Shown: positions 35,050 through 44,495 of the stretch, in pieces | Layout: every line of letters starts with the position of its first letter | How positions within the stretch are numbered: position 1 is the stretch's first letter | The notes under the pieces: generated by a model | What the model saw: only the letters and a program-made list of their open reading frames with translations | Database searches by the model: none | What the model was told of the DNA's origin: nothing | Assembly (NCBI RefSeq): GCF_900113285.1 | Contig: NZ_FOOT01000001.1 | Span: forward strand, 620,001-684,000 | Source of the DNA: Pontibacter chinhatensis | GTDB taxonomy: Bacteria; Bacteroidota; Bacteroidia; Cytophagales; Hymenobacteraceae | Length of the DNA stretch: 64,000 nt | Direction of reading: 5' to 3' | Position numbers and translations under genes: made by a program

Positions 35050-36756
35050 TCAGTCAGTCGGTAATTGCTCCATGCCGCTTACTGGTGCTTCGGCTTCGAT
35101 TATATTCCTGGAAAGTATGTACAGGTGATATTCCTTGTCCTTCACATCATCCATGTACTGGTACTGGCCGACAAAGTATAAACAAGTGCCCGAATCAGGA
35201 AGCACTGTCTGTGGTAAAGGCGAAAGCGAAAAGATAGCAGCGGGCAATGCTACCGGAAGCTGCAGGTATCCGTTTGAGATTTTGAGTGTATCCACCGTTT
35301 TGCCAACTTCCCAAACATTTTCAGGGCGCATTCCATCTATGGCATAAAACTTCATTGATTTTAATTCGGCCCGATTCCTCACCTCCTCCAGTTCGGGCAC
35401 ACCTTCCCTTTTACCGCTCAGCGCCTTCATTTCCAGGTAATACGGCATCACGAAAACATACCCCAAGGCATTGAGCAAGGCAGCCGCAACCACTAAACAA
35501 GTAACGTGATGACTTCTTGTTAGTACCAGAATTGCTATTCCGAGAAGCAAAAACAACAATGTCACGGCGACCTGCTGTCCTTCCGCCTCACCCCGCAAAG
35601 TATAAGACATGAAGAACGTGTAGATGGGTACGGCAAAGGCTATCAGGGCAAAGAGGTATCCGCTTGTCACCAGAATTGCTTTTTCCCACCTGGAAAACCA
35701 TTTCTCAGAAAAAACAGAATTCAGGTAGCGCAGGTAATGCGCTGTAAGCAGCGCCATAGGTATAAGCAGAGGCAGCAAGTAGCGCTCCTTTTTTTCTGGT
35801 AGTATGGATAACAGAAGCAGGGTGAGGAGAATCCAGGAGAGGAGGAACCGGTAATTCCCATACCTGGCCACCCTGCGGCTTGCATAGGGCACAACCATGG
35901 CTGCTATAACAAAAGGCGTCCATATGCCGGATTGTGCGAAAAAGCCCCAGTAGTACCAGACTGGCTTGACATGCCGGTTTACCCAGGCAATGCTTTCCTG
36001 GGAAACAGTATGGCTCAGCCCTCCAGGTTCCATAAGGTAGACATACATCGGCCAGGAGAAACCGACAAGCACACATACGACCAGCGTCAGCAGCAGTCCG
36101 CTTCGTTTTTTCCGCACAGCCTGCAGCGGGAAAGCAAAACCGTAAGCCAGCATGAAGGGCAACAACAGGGCAAAGAATGCCACCGGTCCCTTACTAAGGT
36201 AGGAACAGCCCAAAAGTATACCGCTCGCAGCAAACAAACCGAATGAGGTTCCGGACTTTTGAACGGCCGATACCAACAGCCATATAGCGCCCAACATAAA
36301 GCTATGGCAGTAAATATCCCAGGTAGCCTGCCGACCGGTATTGATGAACAGAAAAGAAGAGGCAAGCACCAAAGCGGCAAGAAACGGCACAAGACGGTCG
36401 GCGGAAAGCAGCCGAGCAAGAAAAAAAAGGAAAAAGACAGTGAGGCTGGCCATTACCGAGGAAGGGAATCTCAAAGCGGCAAGGTTCTCCATATTTCCGG
36501 CTCCTAAACCAGCCAGCGTCGTAATCCAGGTAGGTAGCGGCGGCTTTGCTAAACGCACATGTCCATTCATGGTGGGAATAAGCCATGCATTGTTCTGCGT
36601 TATCTCCCTGGCTGTAATAAAATTGCGGGCTTCCATGATACTGGGAGCCGCCATGCCCAGGTGCAGGAAAAAAGTAAGTATGACAATAAAACCAAGGAGC
36701 GCCAGCTGCACTCTGGTTTTAAGGAATAGTGTTGTACCCTCCACTTTAACCGCCAA
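35050..36756 (-). CDS. ArnT-like GT83 glycosyltransferase
   Basis: 568 aa polytopic inner-membrane protein with about 11-12 predicted helices. The N-terminus has EARNFITAREI in the first periplasmic loop (acidic catalytic region of the GT-C fold), then MNGHVRLAKPPLPTWIT, the family's KPPL motif. GRQATWDIY and LSKGPVAFFALLLP follow. Such enzymes move a sugar from an undecaprenyl-phosphate carrier to lipid A or another acceptor outside the inner membrane. The C-terminal ~150 residues form a soluble periplasmic domain. The sugar and acceptor are unknown. No arn operon is nearby. Confidence 0.85.
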   Translation of the reverse strand: MAVKVEGTTLFLKTRVQLALLGFIVILTFFLHLGMAAPSIMEARNFITAREITQNNAWLIPTMNGHVRLAKPPLPTWITTLAGLGAGNMENLAALRFPSSVMASLTVFFLFFLARLLSADRLVPFLAALVLASSFLFINTGRQATWDIYCHSFMLGAIWLLVSAVQKSGTSFGLFAASGILLGCSYLSKGPVAFFALLLPFMLAYGFAFPLQAVRKKRSGLLLTLVVCVLVGFSWPMYVYLMEPGGLSHTVSQESIAWVNRHVKPVWYYWGFFAQSGIWTPFVIAAMVVPYASRRVARYGNYRFLLSWILLTLLLLSILPEKKERYLLPLLIPMALLTAHYLRYLNSVFSEKWFSRWEKAILVTSGYLFALIAFAVPIYTFFMSYTLRGEAEGQQVAVTLLFLLLGIAILVLTRSHHVTCLVVAAALLNALGYVFVMPYYLEMKALSGKREGVPELEEVRNRAELKSMKFYAIDGMRPENVWEVGKTVDTLKISNGYLQLPVALPAAIFSLSPLPQTVLPDSGTCLYFVGQYQYMDDVKDKEYHLYILSRNIIEAEAPVSGMEQLPTD

Positions 36757-37309
36757 AACTGTCTATTTATACTTTACATCGCCATAGTTACTCTCTCTTC
36801 TCATACTCCTTTAACCCCCTACTCGGTGTGCCTTCCGCTTCCTGAGCGGTACCAAAGAATGTACACCATATGGGCAACTTCTCTCCGTAGTAGAACTCAG
36901 AACCAATTGCTACGCCAGCTCCCCAATTAAGCCTTTATGCCTGCTATACTTTATTACAATCTCGAGATAATAGAACACAGGCATTTTAGAATATGACTTT
37001 TGTCATTTACAATTTACTTTTACTCTCGTACATTTATTTTGTTCATCAACAACAGATGGGCAAAACAAAGCCGGGAAATATATAGCATGTACTTGAAGAT
37101 GCCGGGGTCATGTACCCTGGTTACTTACAGCCCGGTAACCCCATAGCACGGCAAAGCCTGCAACTTCTTCGGCTGCTTCAACGCCAGCATCCTTCTGAAA
37201 GGAGGAGTGGCAGCTGACTACTGGTCCGGCTAAAAACCGGCCCTACAACTGACGGTTTTTCAACCCCTCACCAAAGGCACACAAAGGCCCTTCCTATAAA
37301 AGCACTGTC
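36757..37309. other. Divergent intergenic region upstream of the metal-efflux operon
   Basis: About 550 bases. The left part is AT-rich (36950-37060); the right part (37090-37260) is GC-richer with short inverted segments such as CCGG-CTAAAAA-CCGG near 37225-37240. The right part may be the mRNA leader of the efflux operon. It did not match a riboswitch I can recognise. No protein-coding frame is supported. Confidence 0.4.
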
Positions 37310-37792
37310 ATGGACTTAACTCACATTCACCTGCTGCTGAATCATTTTCCAATTGTCGGTACCCTGATCGGCGCGGGCGTCATGCTGTGGGGCATGGCGC
37401 TAAATCAGAAAACAATAAAAGCAGTAGCGGCTATCATCATCGTAGCCACGACGATTATGGCCGTACCAGTATACCTGACCGGGGAACCTGCCGAAGAGCG
37501 CGTTGAAAATGTTACAGGCATATCGGAGAGCGCCATGGAAGAACACGAAGAAGCTGCTGAGTTAGCGATCTCGCTGATGGCCGCTGCGGGTATAGCCTCC
37601 CTGGCTGCTTTGCTGCTGCAGTACCGCTCCTCTTCCAGGGTACCCTTTGGTTTAGCTACTATCCTCACATTAGTGGCATTTGCAGCCATGGCGCGCGTCG
37701 GGTACTTAGGTGGCCAGATCAGGCACACGGAGTTAAGTGGCAGCCAGCCCCTGAGCCAGCAAGTGAACAGCAGCGAGAGCGACGATGATTAA
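37310..37792 (+). CDS. Small four-helix membrane protein, DUF2231-like
   Basis: 160 aa, four predicted membrane helices. The start HIHLLLNHFPIVGTLIGAG carries His residues typical of DUF2231/cytochrome-b561-like membrane proteins, and YLTGEPAEE, EEHEEAAE and GGQIRHTE supply more conserved His and acidic residues. The family is found next to CzcA-type efflux genes in Bacteroidota; a heme- or metal-binding role is inferred only. It is the first gene of the efflux operon, 11 bases before the RND gene. Confidence 0.72.
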   Translation: MDLTHIHLLLNHFPIVGTLIGAGVMLWGMALNQKTIKAVAAIIIVATTIMAVPVYLTGEPAEERVENVTGISESAMEEHEEAAELAISLMAAAGIASLAALLLQYRSSSRVPFGLATILTLVAFAAMARVGYLGGQIRHTELSGSQPLSQQVNSSESDDD

Positions 37793-37803
37793 GCTTACCA
37801 GCG

Positions 37804-40800
37804 ATGCTGAACAGAATCATATCATTCTCCATACAGAACAAGCTCATCATAGGGCTTTTCGTGATTGGGCTGATCGTGATGGGCGTTTACAACCTCACGC
37901 GGCTGCCCATCGATGCAGTGCCCGATATTACCAACAACCAGGTGCAGGTGATCACGGTGGCGCCTTCGCTGGGTGCCCCGGATATCGAGCGTCTGGTCAC
38001 GTTCCCTGTAGAGCAGGCTAACAGCAACATTCCGGGTATAAAAGAGATCCGCAGCTTCTCCCGCTTCGGCCTTTCGCTGGTAACCATTGTGTTTGAGGAC
38101 GGGGTAGATGTGTACTGGGCCAGGCAACAGGTGGCAGAGCGGCTGCAGGCCGTGCAGCAGCAGATACCGGCAGGCGTGGGCACCCCCGAGTTAGGGCCCG
38201 TCACCACCGGCCTGGGGGAAATATACCAGTATGTGGTGCGGCCCGAAAAGGGTTACGAGGGCAAGTATGACGCCATGGAACTGCGCACCATTCAGGACTG
38301 GATTGTGCGGCGGCAGTTGCTGGGGGTGCCCGGCGTGGCGGATGTGAGCAGCTTTGGCGGCTATCTGAAGCAGTATGAAATTGCCATCGATCCCTCCCGG
38401 CTCAAATCCTATGGCCTGACCATCTCGGACGTTTTTACGGCGCTGGAAAATAACAACCAGAACACCGGCGGCTCCTACATCGACAAAGGCGAAGCCGTGC
38501 TCTTTATCCGTAGCGAGGGCCTGTTGGGAAGTATAGAAGATATCAAAAGTATAGCCGTGAAAAACACGGAGAGTGGCACGCCCCTCTACCTGCGCGATGT
38601 GGCGGAGGTAGGCTATGGCCATGCCAACCGCTTCGGCGCCATGACCTACAACGACCAGGGTGAGGTGGCCGGTGCCGTCGTGATGATGCTGAAAGGCGCC
38701 AACAGCAACGAAGTTATCAAAAACGTAAAAGCCCGCATCGACCAAATCAGCGAATCCCTGCCCGAGGGTGTGGTCATTGAACCGTTCCTGGACAGGACCA
38801 AGATGGTGAACAACGCCATCAGCACGGTGGAGAAAAACCTGCTGGAGGGCGCCCTGATCGTGGTTTTTGTACTGGTCCTGTTCCTGGGAAACTTACGCGC
38901 CGGCCTCATCGTGGCCTCCGTTATTCCGCTCGCCATGCTCTTTGCCGTCACCATGATGAACACCTTTGGCGTGAGCGGCAACCTGATGAGCCTGGGTGCG
39001 CTGGACTTCGGCCTAATCGTAGACGGTGCCGTGATCATCGTGGAGTCAGTGCTCCATACGTTTCATTCCAACAAGCGCTTCGCCACGGCCACCCGCCTCA
39101 CTCAGTCCGAGATGGACGATACGGTGCAGCATTCGGCCAGCCGGATGATGAACAGCGCCGTCTTTGGGCAGATCATCATCCTGATCGTGTACCTGCCCAT
39201 CATGGCGCTGGTGGGTATAGAGGGTAAGATGTTCCGCCCCATGGCGCAAACCGTTTCCTTCGCCCTGATTGGTGCCGGCATTCTCTCGCTGACCTACGTG
39301 CCGATGATGAGCGCGCTTTTCCTGAGCAAGCAAATCAGCCACAAACCTTCTTTCTCTGATAGGATCATGGCCAGGATAGAGCATTTTTACCAGAAGCAAC
39401 TGCGCCGAGTGATCGAGTTTCCTAAGACGATCATTGCCGGGGCAGTTATACTTTTCATCACGGCGGTACTGTTGCTCATGTCGCTGGGTGGTGAGTTTAT
39501 ACCTGCGCTGGAAGAAGGCGACTTTGCCGTGGACACCCGCGTGCTGACGGGCAGCAACCTCAATACGACCATCCGCTCGACCCAGCAGGCGGCCGGTATC
39601 CTGCTGGATAGATTCCCGGAGGTGGAGAAGGTGGTGACCAAGATTGGTTCCGGCGAGATACCGACCGACCCGATGCCTATTGAAGCCAGCGACATGATGG
39701 TTATCCTGAAGCCGAAAGCTGAATGGACCTCGGCTACCTCCTTTGACGAAATGGCCGAGAAAATGGGACATGCCCTGCAGGATGTGCCTGGTATAACGGC
39801 CGGCTTCCAGTACCCGGTGCAGATGCGCTTTAACGAACTGATGACGGGCGCCCGCCAGGATGTGGTCTGCAAGATATTCGGGGAGGACCTGGACACACTA
39901 GCCCGTTATGCCGGCCGTTTGGGCGAACTAGTTAACACGGTGGAAGGGGCCACCGACCTTTATGTGGAGACAGTTACCGGCATGCCGCAGATTGTGATCA
40001 AGTATAACCATGCCGGTATTGCACAGCACGGCTCCAATATCGCCGACATCAACCGGACCGTAAATGCCGCTTTTGCCGGTGTCAGCAGCGGTCTGGTGTT
40101 TGAGGGGGAGCGGCGCTTCGACCTGGCCGTGCGCCTGCAGGGTGAACTGCGGCAGAACCTGCGCGATGTGCAAAACCTGCTCGTCCCCACACCATCCGGG
40201 CAACAGGTGCCGCTATACTTGCTGGCGGATGTACAGCTGCAGGAAGGTCCTTTCCAGATACAGCGCGAGGACGCCAAACGCCGCATTATGGTTGGCTTCA
40301 ACGTGCGGGGCCGCGACGTGCAAAGCATCGTAGATGAGTTGCAGCAAAAAGTAGCGCAACAGATAAGTTTCCCGCCCGGCTATTACGTGGTATACGGCGG
40401 CGAATTTGAAAACCTGAAAGCCGCCCGTGACCGTCTGACAGTGGCTGTACCTATCTCGCTGGCGCTGATTTTCCTGCTGCTATACTTTGCTTTCCACTCC
40501 GTGCGCTACGGCCTGCTCATTTACTCGGCGATCCCGCTATCAGCCATCGGCGGTATTTTTGCCCTGTGGCTTCGAGGCATGCCCTTTAGTATCTCGGCGG
40601 GGGTAGGTTTTATTGCGTTGTTTGGCGTGGCCGTACTCAACGGAATCGTGATGGTGGCTGAGTTTAACCGCTTGCGGTTGGCCGGAGGCCTCAGCCTGCA
40701 GGAGATTGTGCTGGAAGGCACCAAAACGCGCCTGCGCCCGGTGCTGATGACAGCAAGCGTGGCCAGCATGGGCTTTCTGCCGATGGCCTTGAGCATGGGG

Positions 40801-42174
40801 GCCGGGGCCGAAGTACAGCGCCCGCTGGCCACAGTGGTGATTGGCGGTTTGATTGTCGCCACACTGCTTACCCTGTTCGTGCTGCCCTCGCTTTACATCC
40901 TTTTTGAGAAGGCGGCACACCATGACAAACCAGTGAACAAGCCGGTCGCGACCAGTGTCAGCGTCATGCTCCTCCTGTTGCTTCCGAACCTGGCGGTAGC
41001 CCAGCAGCCCATTACGCTGGAACAGGCGATTGCCAAGTCACTCCATCAGAATATCACCCTGCAGAACGAGCGGCTGCAGGCAGTTTCGCAGCAGAAGCTT
41101 CAGGGGACCGCCTGGGACATTCCGCAAACGACGGTAGCCGGGGAATACGGGCAGTTCAACACAGCTTACAACGATACCCGCTTCAGCGTGGTGCAGAGCA
41201 TCGATTTCCCAACGGTATACAAACAGCAAAAGCAGCTGCTCAGGCGCCAGTGGCAGCAGCGCGTGCTGCAGGCAGACCTCACCGCGTTTGAACTGCAATG
41301 GCAGGTGACGCGGGTATACTACGACATGCTCTATGCCCGCGAAAAGCAAAAGCTGCTGGTCCGCACGGACAGCCTGTACGCCATCTTCCTGCGCAACGCC
41401 GAGCTTCGCTTTGAAAAAGGGGCCAGCAACATCCTGGAGAAAAACACGGCCCAAACGCAGCGCGGGCAGGTAAGTATACAACTCAAGCAGCTGCAACAGG
41501 AAATGGCCGGCCTTCAGCAGCAGTTTCAGTTGCTGCTCCAAACAGACACGATGTACATTCCGGCTGCACATCCGCTGAAAATGACTTTACCTGCCACCGA
41601 TGATACGGCAGTATTGGACGCACACCCATACCTGAAGCTGTTACAGCAACAGCAGGAAGTAAGTCAGGCACAGACCAAAGTGGAACAAGCCAAGCTCCTG
41701 CCCGGGCTGCAGGTAGGCTACAGCAACCAAAGTATCAAAGGACTGCAGACTGTGGATGGGGTAGAGCGAAACTATACCTCCTCGGATCGTTTTTCTGCCG
41801 TGCAGGTTGGTGTGGGGCTTCCGCTGTTTTTTGGTGCGCAGAAGTCCCGGATACAGGCCGCCCGGGTGCAGGAGCAAGTTAGTCGCAACAGCTACCAGGC
41901 CGGCAAGCTAAGTATGGAAACGCAACTGCGAAAGGCGCTGGAACAATACCAACTGGCCCTGGAAAACCTCTCCTACTTCGAACAGACGGCCCTGCCCAAT
42001 GCTGCGTCTATCCTCTCAACAGCCGACGAGCAATTCCGGGGTGGTGAGATTGACTACCTGGAGTGGGTGCTGCTGACTAATCAGGCCATCACCCTGCAGA
42101 CCAACTACCTCGACGCCGTCAGAAACTACAACCTGAGTATACTTGAAATCAACGCCTTAACCCGAAGCTGGTAA
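37804..42174 (+). CDS. czcA: CzcA-type heavy-metal RND pump fused to a CzcC/TolC-like outer-membrane factor
   Basis: 1456 aa. Residues 1-1040 are an HME-RND pump with 12 membrane helices and two periplasmic porter loops. In helix 4, LDFGLIVDGAVIIVES carries Asp401, Asp407 and Glu414, the pattern of CzcA (Zn/Co/Cd/Ni) and not of CusA (Cu/Ag). After HHDKPVNKP a second signal-like hydrophobic stretch (about 1050-1067, ending NLAVAQQ) leads into an outer-membrane-factor domain (about 1068-1456; ITLEQAIAKSLHQN and coiled-coil hairpins). The frame is continuous. The fusion may be processed at the internal signal. It works with the adaptor encoded 4 bases downstream as a tripartite proton-driven efflux system. 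Confidence 0.93.
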   Translation: MLNRIISFSIQNKLIIGLFVIGLIVMGVYNLTRLPIDAVPDITNNQVQVITVAPSLGAPDIERLVTFPVEQANSNIPGIKEIRSFSRFGLSLVTIVFEDGVDVYWARQQVAERLQAVQQQIPAGVGTPELGPVTTGLGEIYQYVVRPEKGYEGKYDAMELRTIQDWIVRRQLLGVPGVADVSSFGGYLKQYEIAIDPSRLKSYGLTISDVFTALENNNQNTGGSYIDKGEAVLFIRSEGLLGSIEDIKSIAVKNTESGTPLYLRDVAEVGYGHANRFGAMTYNDQGEVAGAVVMMLKGANSNEVIKNVKARIDQISESLPEGVVIEPFLDRTKMVNNAISTVEKNLLEGALIVVFVLVLFLGNLRAGLIVASVIPLAMLFAVTMMNTFGVSGNLMSLGALDFGLIVDGAVIIVESVLHTFHSNKRFATATRLTQSEMDDTVQHSASRMMNSAVFGQIIILIVYLPIMALVGIEGKMFRPMAQTVSFALIGAGILSLTYVPMMSALFLSKQISHKPSFSDRIMARIEHFYQKQLRRVIEFPKTIIAGAVILFITAVLLLMSLGGEFIPALEEGDFAVDTRVLTGSNLNTTIRSTQQAAGILLDRFPEVEKVVTKIGSGEIPTDPMPIEASDMMVILKPKAEWTSATSFDEMAEKMGHALQDVPGITAGFQYPVQMRFNELMTGARQDVVCKIFGEDLDTLARYAGRLGELVNTVEGATDLYVETVTGMPQIVIKYNHAGIAQHGSNIADINRTVNAAFAGVSSGLVFEGERRFDLAVRLQGELRQNLRDVQNLLVPTPSGQQVPLYLLADVQLQEGPFQIQREDAKRRIMVGFNVRGRDVQSIVDELQQKVAQQISFPPGYYVVYGGEFENLKAARDRLTVAVPISLALIFLLLYFAFHSVRYGLLIYSAIPLSAIGGIFALWLRGMPFSISAGVGFIALFGVAVLNGIVMVAEFNRLRLAGGLSLQEIVLEGTKTRLRPVLMTASVASMGFLPMALSMGAGAEVQRPLATVVIGGLIVATLLTLFVLPSLYILFEKAAHHDKPVNKPVATSVSVMLLLLLPNLAVAQQPITLEQAIAKSLHQNITLQNERLQAVSQQKLQGTAWDIPQTTVAGEYGQFNTAYNDTRFSVVQSIDFPTVYKQQKQLLRRQWQQRVLQADLTAFELQWQVTRVYYDMLYAREKQKLLVRTDSLYAIFLRNAELRFEKGASNILEKNTAQTQRGQVSIQLKQLQQEMAGLQQQFQLLLQTDTMYIPAAHPLKMTLPATDDTAVLDAHPYLKLLQQQQEVSQAQTKVEQAKLLPGLQVGYSNQSIKGLQTVDGVERNYTSSDRFSAVQVGVGLPLFFGAQKSRIQAARVQEQVSRNSYQAGKLSMETQLRKALEQYQLALENLSYFEQTALPNAASILSTADEQFRGGEIDYLEWVLLTNQAITLQTNYLDAVRNYNLSILEINALTRSW

Positions 42175-42178
42175 TGCC

Positions 42179-43324
42179 ATGAAAAAAACATTTCATATTT
42201 ATCTTATGGTCCTACTTAGTTTGCTGGCAGGCTGCGGCACGGACCGGCCGGTCGAATCAACCGCCGGTGAAAAGCCGCAGGAGGCAAACTTGGTACAGCT
42301 CACCCCGGCACAACGCAAAAACGCCAGGCTGGAGACAGGCAAGCCGGAGCAAAAAATCATCTCAACGGTACTGCAGGTAAACGGCGTGATGGAAGCACCT
42401 CCACAAAACGCCATCTCCGTTAGCGTTCCACTGGGCGGATACCTTAAAAAGACCACCCTGCTCCCCGGCATGCACCTGAAAAAGGGGCAGCTGATGGCCG
42501 AACTCGAAGACCAGGCCTACATTGAGCTGCAGCAGGACTACCTGACAGCCAAAGCCCGCTTGGCGTACCTGGAGCAGGAATATGCCCGTCAGCGCGACCT
42601 CAACCAAAGCAAAGCCACCAGCGACAAAGTATACCAGCAAACCCAGGCCGACTATGAAAGCCAGCGGGTGTTGCTGCAAGCGCTGGCCGAAAAGTTGCGC
42701 ATGACAGGCATCAACCCCAACCGGCTAACAGAAAGTACCCTCACCCGCACCATGCGCCTCTACTCCCCTGTCGACGGCTACGTTACAAAAGTGAATGTGA
42801 ACATCGGCAAGTATGTCGTGCCGACGGACGTGTTGTTTGAGCTAGTGGACCCGCGCGACCTGCACCTGATGCTCACCGTGTTCGAGAAGGACCTGGATAA
42901 ACTGGACATCGGGCAGCAAGTGCTGGCACACCGAGCTAATCAGCCGGAGAAAAAGTATAAGGCCAAAATCATTTACATCGGCAAAGATGTCACCGGCGAC
43001 CGGGCGGTGGAAGTGCATTGTCATCTGGAGAAGGAAGACCCGTCGTTGGTGCCTGGCATGTTCATGAATGCGGAAATAGAGGTTCAGAGCAAGGAGGCTT
43101 ATACTTTGCCCGACGAGGCCATTGTGCGCTACGGCAACAAGCAGTACGTTTTCGCGGTGCGGGATAGCAGCATTTACGAAATGGTAGAAGCTCAGACCGG
43201 CAATTCGGAACACGGCTATACGGCCCTGCTGCCGAGCGCAACCCTGCACCCTGAAAGCCAGACTTACGTCACCAGCGGGGCTTATGCTTTGCTTATGAAG
43301 CTGAAAAACAAAGAGGAAGAGTAA
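42179..43324 (+). CDS. czcB: RND efflux periplasmic adaptor lipoprotein (CzcB-like)
   Basis: 381 aa membrane-fusion protein. Lipobox LLAGC (Cys about 20) anchors it in the inner membrane. Order: beta-barrel/lipoyl segment (SVPLGGYLKKTTLLPGMHLKKGQ), alpha-hairpin (about 115-170, LEQEYARQRDLNQSKATSDKVYQQ-type coiled coil), second lipoyl half (LYSPVDGYVTKVNVNIGKYV) and beta-barrel (VFEKDLDKLDIGQ, LVPGMFMNAEIE). It bridges the CzcA-type pump and the fused outer-membrane factor. Starts 4 bases after the pump stop. Confidence 0.92.
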   Translation: MKKTFHIYLMVLLSLLAGCGTDRPVESTAGEKPQEANLVQLTPAQRKNARLETGKPEQKIISTVLQVNGVMEAPPQNAISVSVPLGGYLKKTTLLPGMHLKKGQLMAELEDQAYIELQQDYLTAKARLAYLEQEYARQRDLNQSKATSDKVYQQTQADYESQRVLLQALAEKLRMTGINPNRLTESTLTRTMRLYSPVDGYVTKVNVNIGKYVVPTDVLFELVDPRDLHLMLTVFEKDLDKLDIGQQVLAHRANQPEKKYKAKIIYIGKDVTGDRAVEVHCHLEKEDPSLVPGMFMNAEIEVQSKEAYTLPDEAIVRYGNKQYVFAVRDSSIYEMVEAQTGNSEHGYTALLPSATLHPESQTYVTSGAYALLMKLKNKEEE

Positions 43325-43354
43325 AGGTCCTCTACTTAACATCATCGATATTCT

Positions 43355-44488
43355 ATGGCTGCAACAGACATACTTCCAGATAAAAAATATACTGCCAGTC
43401 TGCAAACAGAGGTAGATGCTGCTTTTCTGTACGAACGTATCGCGGCGGCGGAAGAGGTGCCGGCCATTGCCAGCATGTTCCGGGAACTGGGTGCCATTGA
43501 GCACGAGCACGTCACGAAGATGGAAGCTGGCCTGCGCAGCAAAGGGATAGCCATCGCCTTGCCTCCGCCCTCCTGGCGCGCCCGTATGCTGGACCGTATC
43601 GGTAAGGTTTTCGGGTATGGCTATGTGATTGGCGTGCTGCTGGATACCGAGAAAAGCATTACCAACGCGCAACTGACGCAAAAAGAGAAAAGCCACATCC
43701 CCATTTCCGGGGACGAAGCGAACCACGTGAAAATCCTGCAGACGCTGCTCAATAACAAGAGCAAGGTCACCGGCGAGCATCTCTCCCGCATCGAAGGCAA
43801 GCACCGCACCATTGGCGGGAACGCGCTGCGTGCTGCTGTGCTGGGCGCCAACGATGGGCTGGTCTCCAACATGAGCCTGGTAATGGGGGTGGCCGGTGCT
43901 ACCGAAGGGCAAAGCGGCGTGCTCTTGGCAGGTATGGCCGGTCTGCTGGCCGGGGCGCTCTCGATGGCCCTGGGCGAGTGGATTTCGGTGAAGAGCTCGC
44001 AGGAACTGTATGAACGGCAGATGGCACTCGAAATGCTCGAAATTGAAACGAATCCGGAAGGCGAAAAGCGCGAACTGGCCCTAATTTACATGGCCAAAGG
44101 TATACCTGAAGCACAGGCGCATCAAATGGCGGACGCTGCCATACAGGACACCGAGCACGCCCATGAAATACTGGTGAAGGAGGAACTGGGCATAAACGCC
44201 GAGGAACTGAAAGGCTCTGCCTGGGAAGCGGCCATTGCTTCGTTTATCCTGTTCGCTATCGGAGCCATCCTGCCGGTAATTCCCTTTTTCTATACTTCCG
44301 GTTACGCGGCTATCTTCCAAAGCTTGGGGTTCAGTGCGGCCGGCTTGTTTGTGATTGGGGCTGCCATTACGCTTTTTACTGGCAAAAGCATCTGGTTCTC
44401 GGGTTTCCGGCAGGTGCTTTTTGGGCTGGCCGCAGCGGCTATCACCTTTGGTATCGGTAAACTGCTTGGCGTGAGCATTGCCGGATAG
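43355..44488 (+). CDS. mbfA: MbfA-like ferritin-VIT1 fusion exporter (Fe/Mn)
   Basis: 377 aa. The N-terminal ferritin-like domain (about 10-150) has Glu/His ligands of a di-iron site: LQTEVDAAFLYER, ELGAIEHEHV and GDEANHVKILQ. The C-terminal VIT1/CCC1 domain (about 155-377) begins GANDGLVSNMSLVMGVAGA and has the acidic cytoplasmic loop EWISVKSSQELYE and five helices. This arrangement is that of MbfA of alpha-proteobacteria, an inner-membrane iron exporter gated by a cytosolic ferritin-like domain; Mn export is an alternative. It lies 30 bases after czcB, in the metal-efflux operon. Confidence 0.85.
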   Translation: MAATDILPDKKYTASLQTEVDAAFLYERIAAAEEVPAIASMFRELGAIEHEHVTKMEAGLRSKGIAIALPPPSWRARMLDRIGKVFGYGYVIGVLLDTEKSITNAQLTQKEKSHIPISGDEANHVKILQTLLNNKSKVTGEHLSRIEGKHRTIGGNALRAAVLGANDGLVSNMSLVMGVAGATEGQSGVLLAGMAGLLAGALSMALGEWISVKSSQELYERQMALEMLEIETNPEGEKRELALIYMAKGIPEAQAHQMADAAIQDTEHAHEILVKEELGINAEELKGSAWEAAIASFILFAIGAILPVIPFFYTSGYAAIFQSLGFSAAGLFVIGAAITLFTGKSIWFSGFRQVLFGLAAAAITFGIGKLLGVSIAG

Positions 44489-44495
44489 CTAGCAG

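Noticed and set aside
37090..37260. Possible riboswitch in the leader of the efflux operon
   Set aside because: I considered cobalamin-type and metal riboswitches, but no conserved core sequence could be matched.
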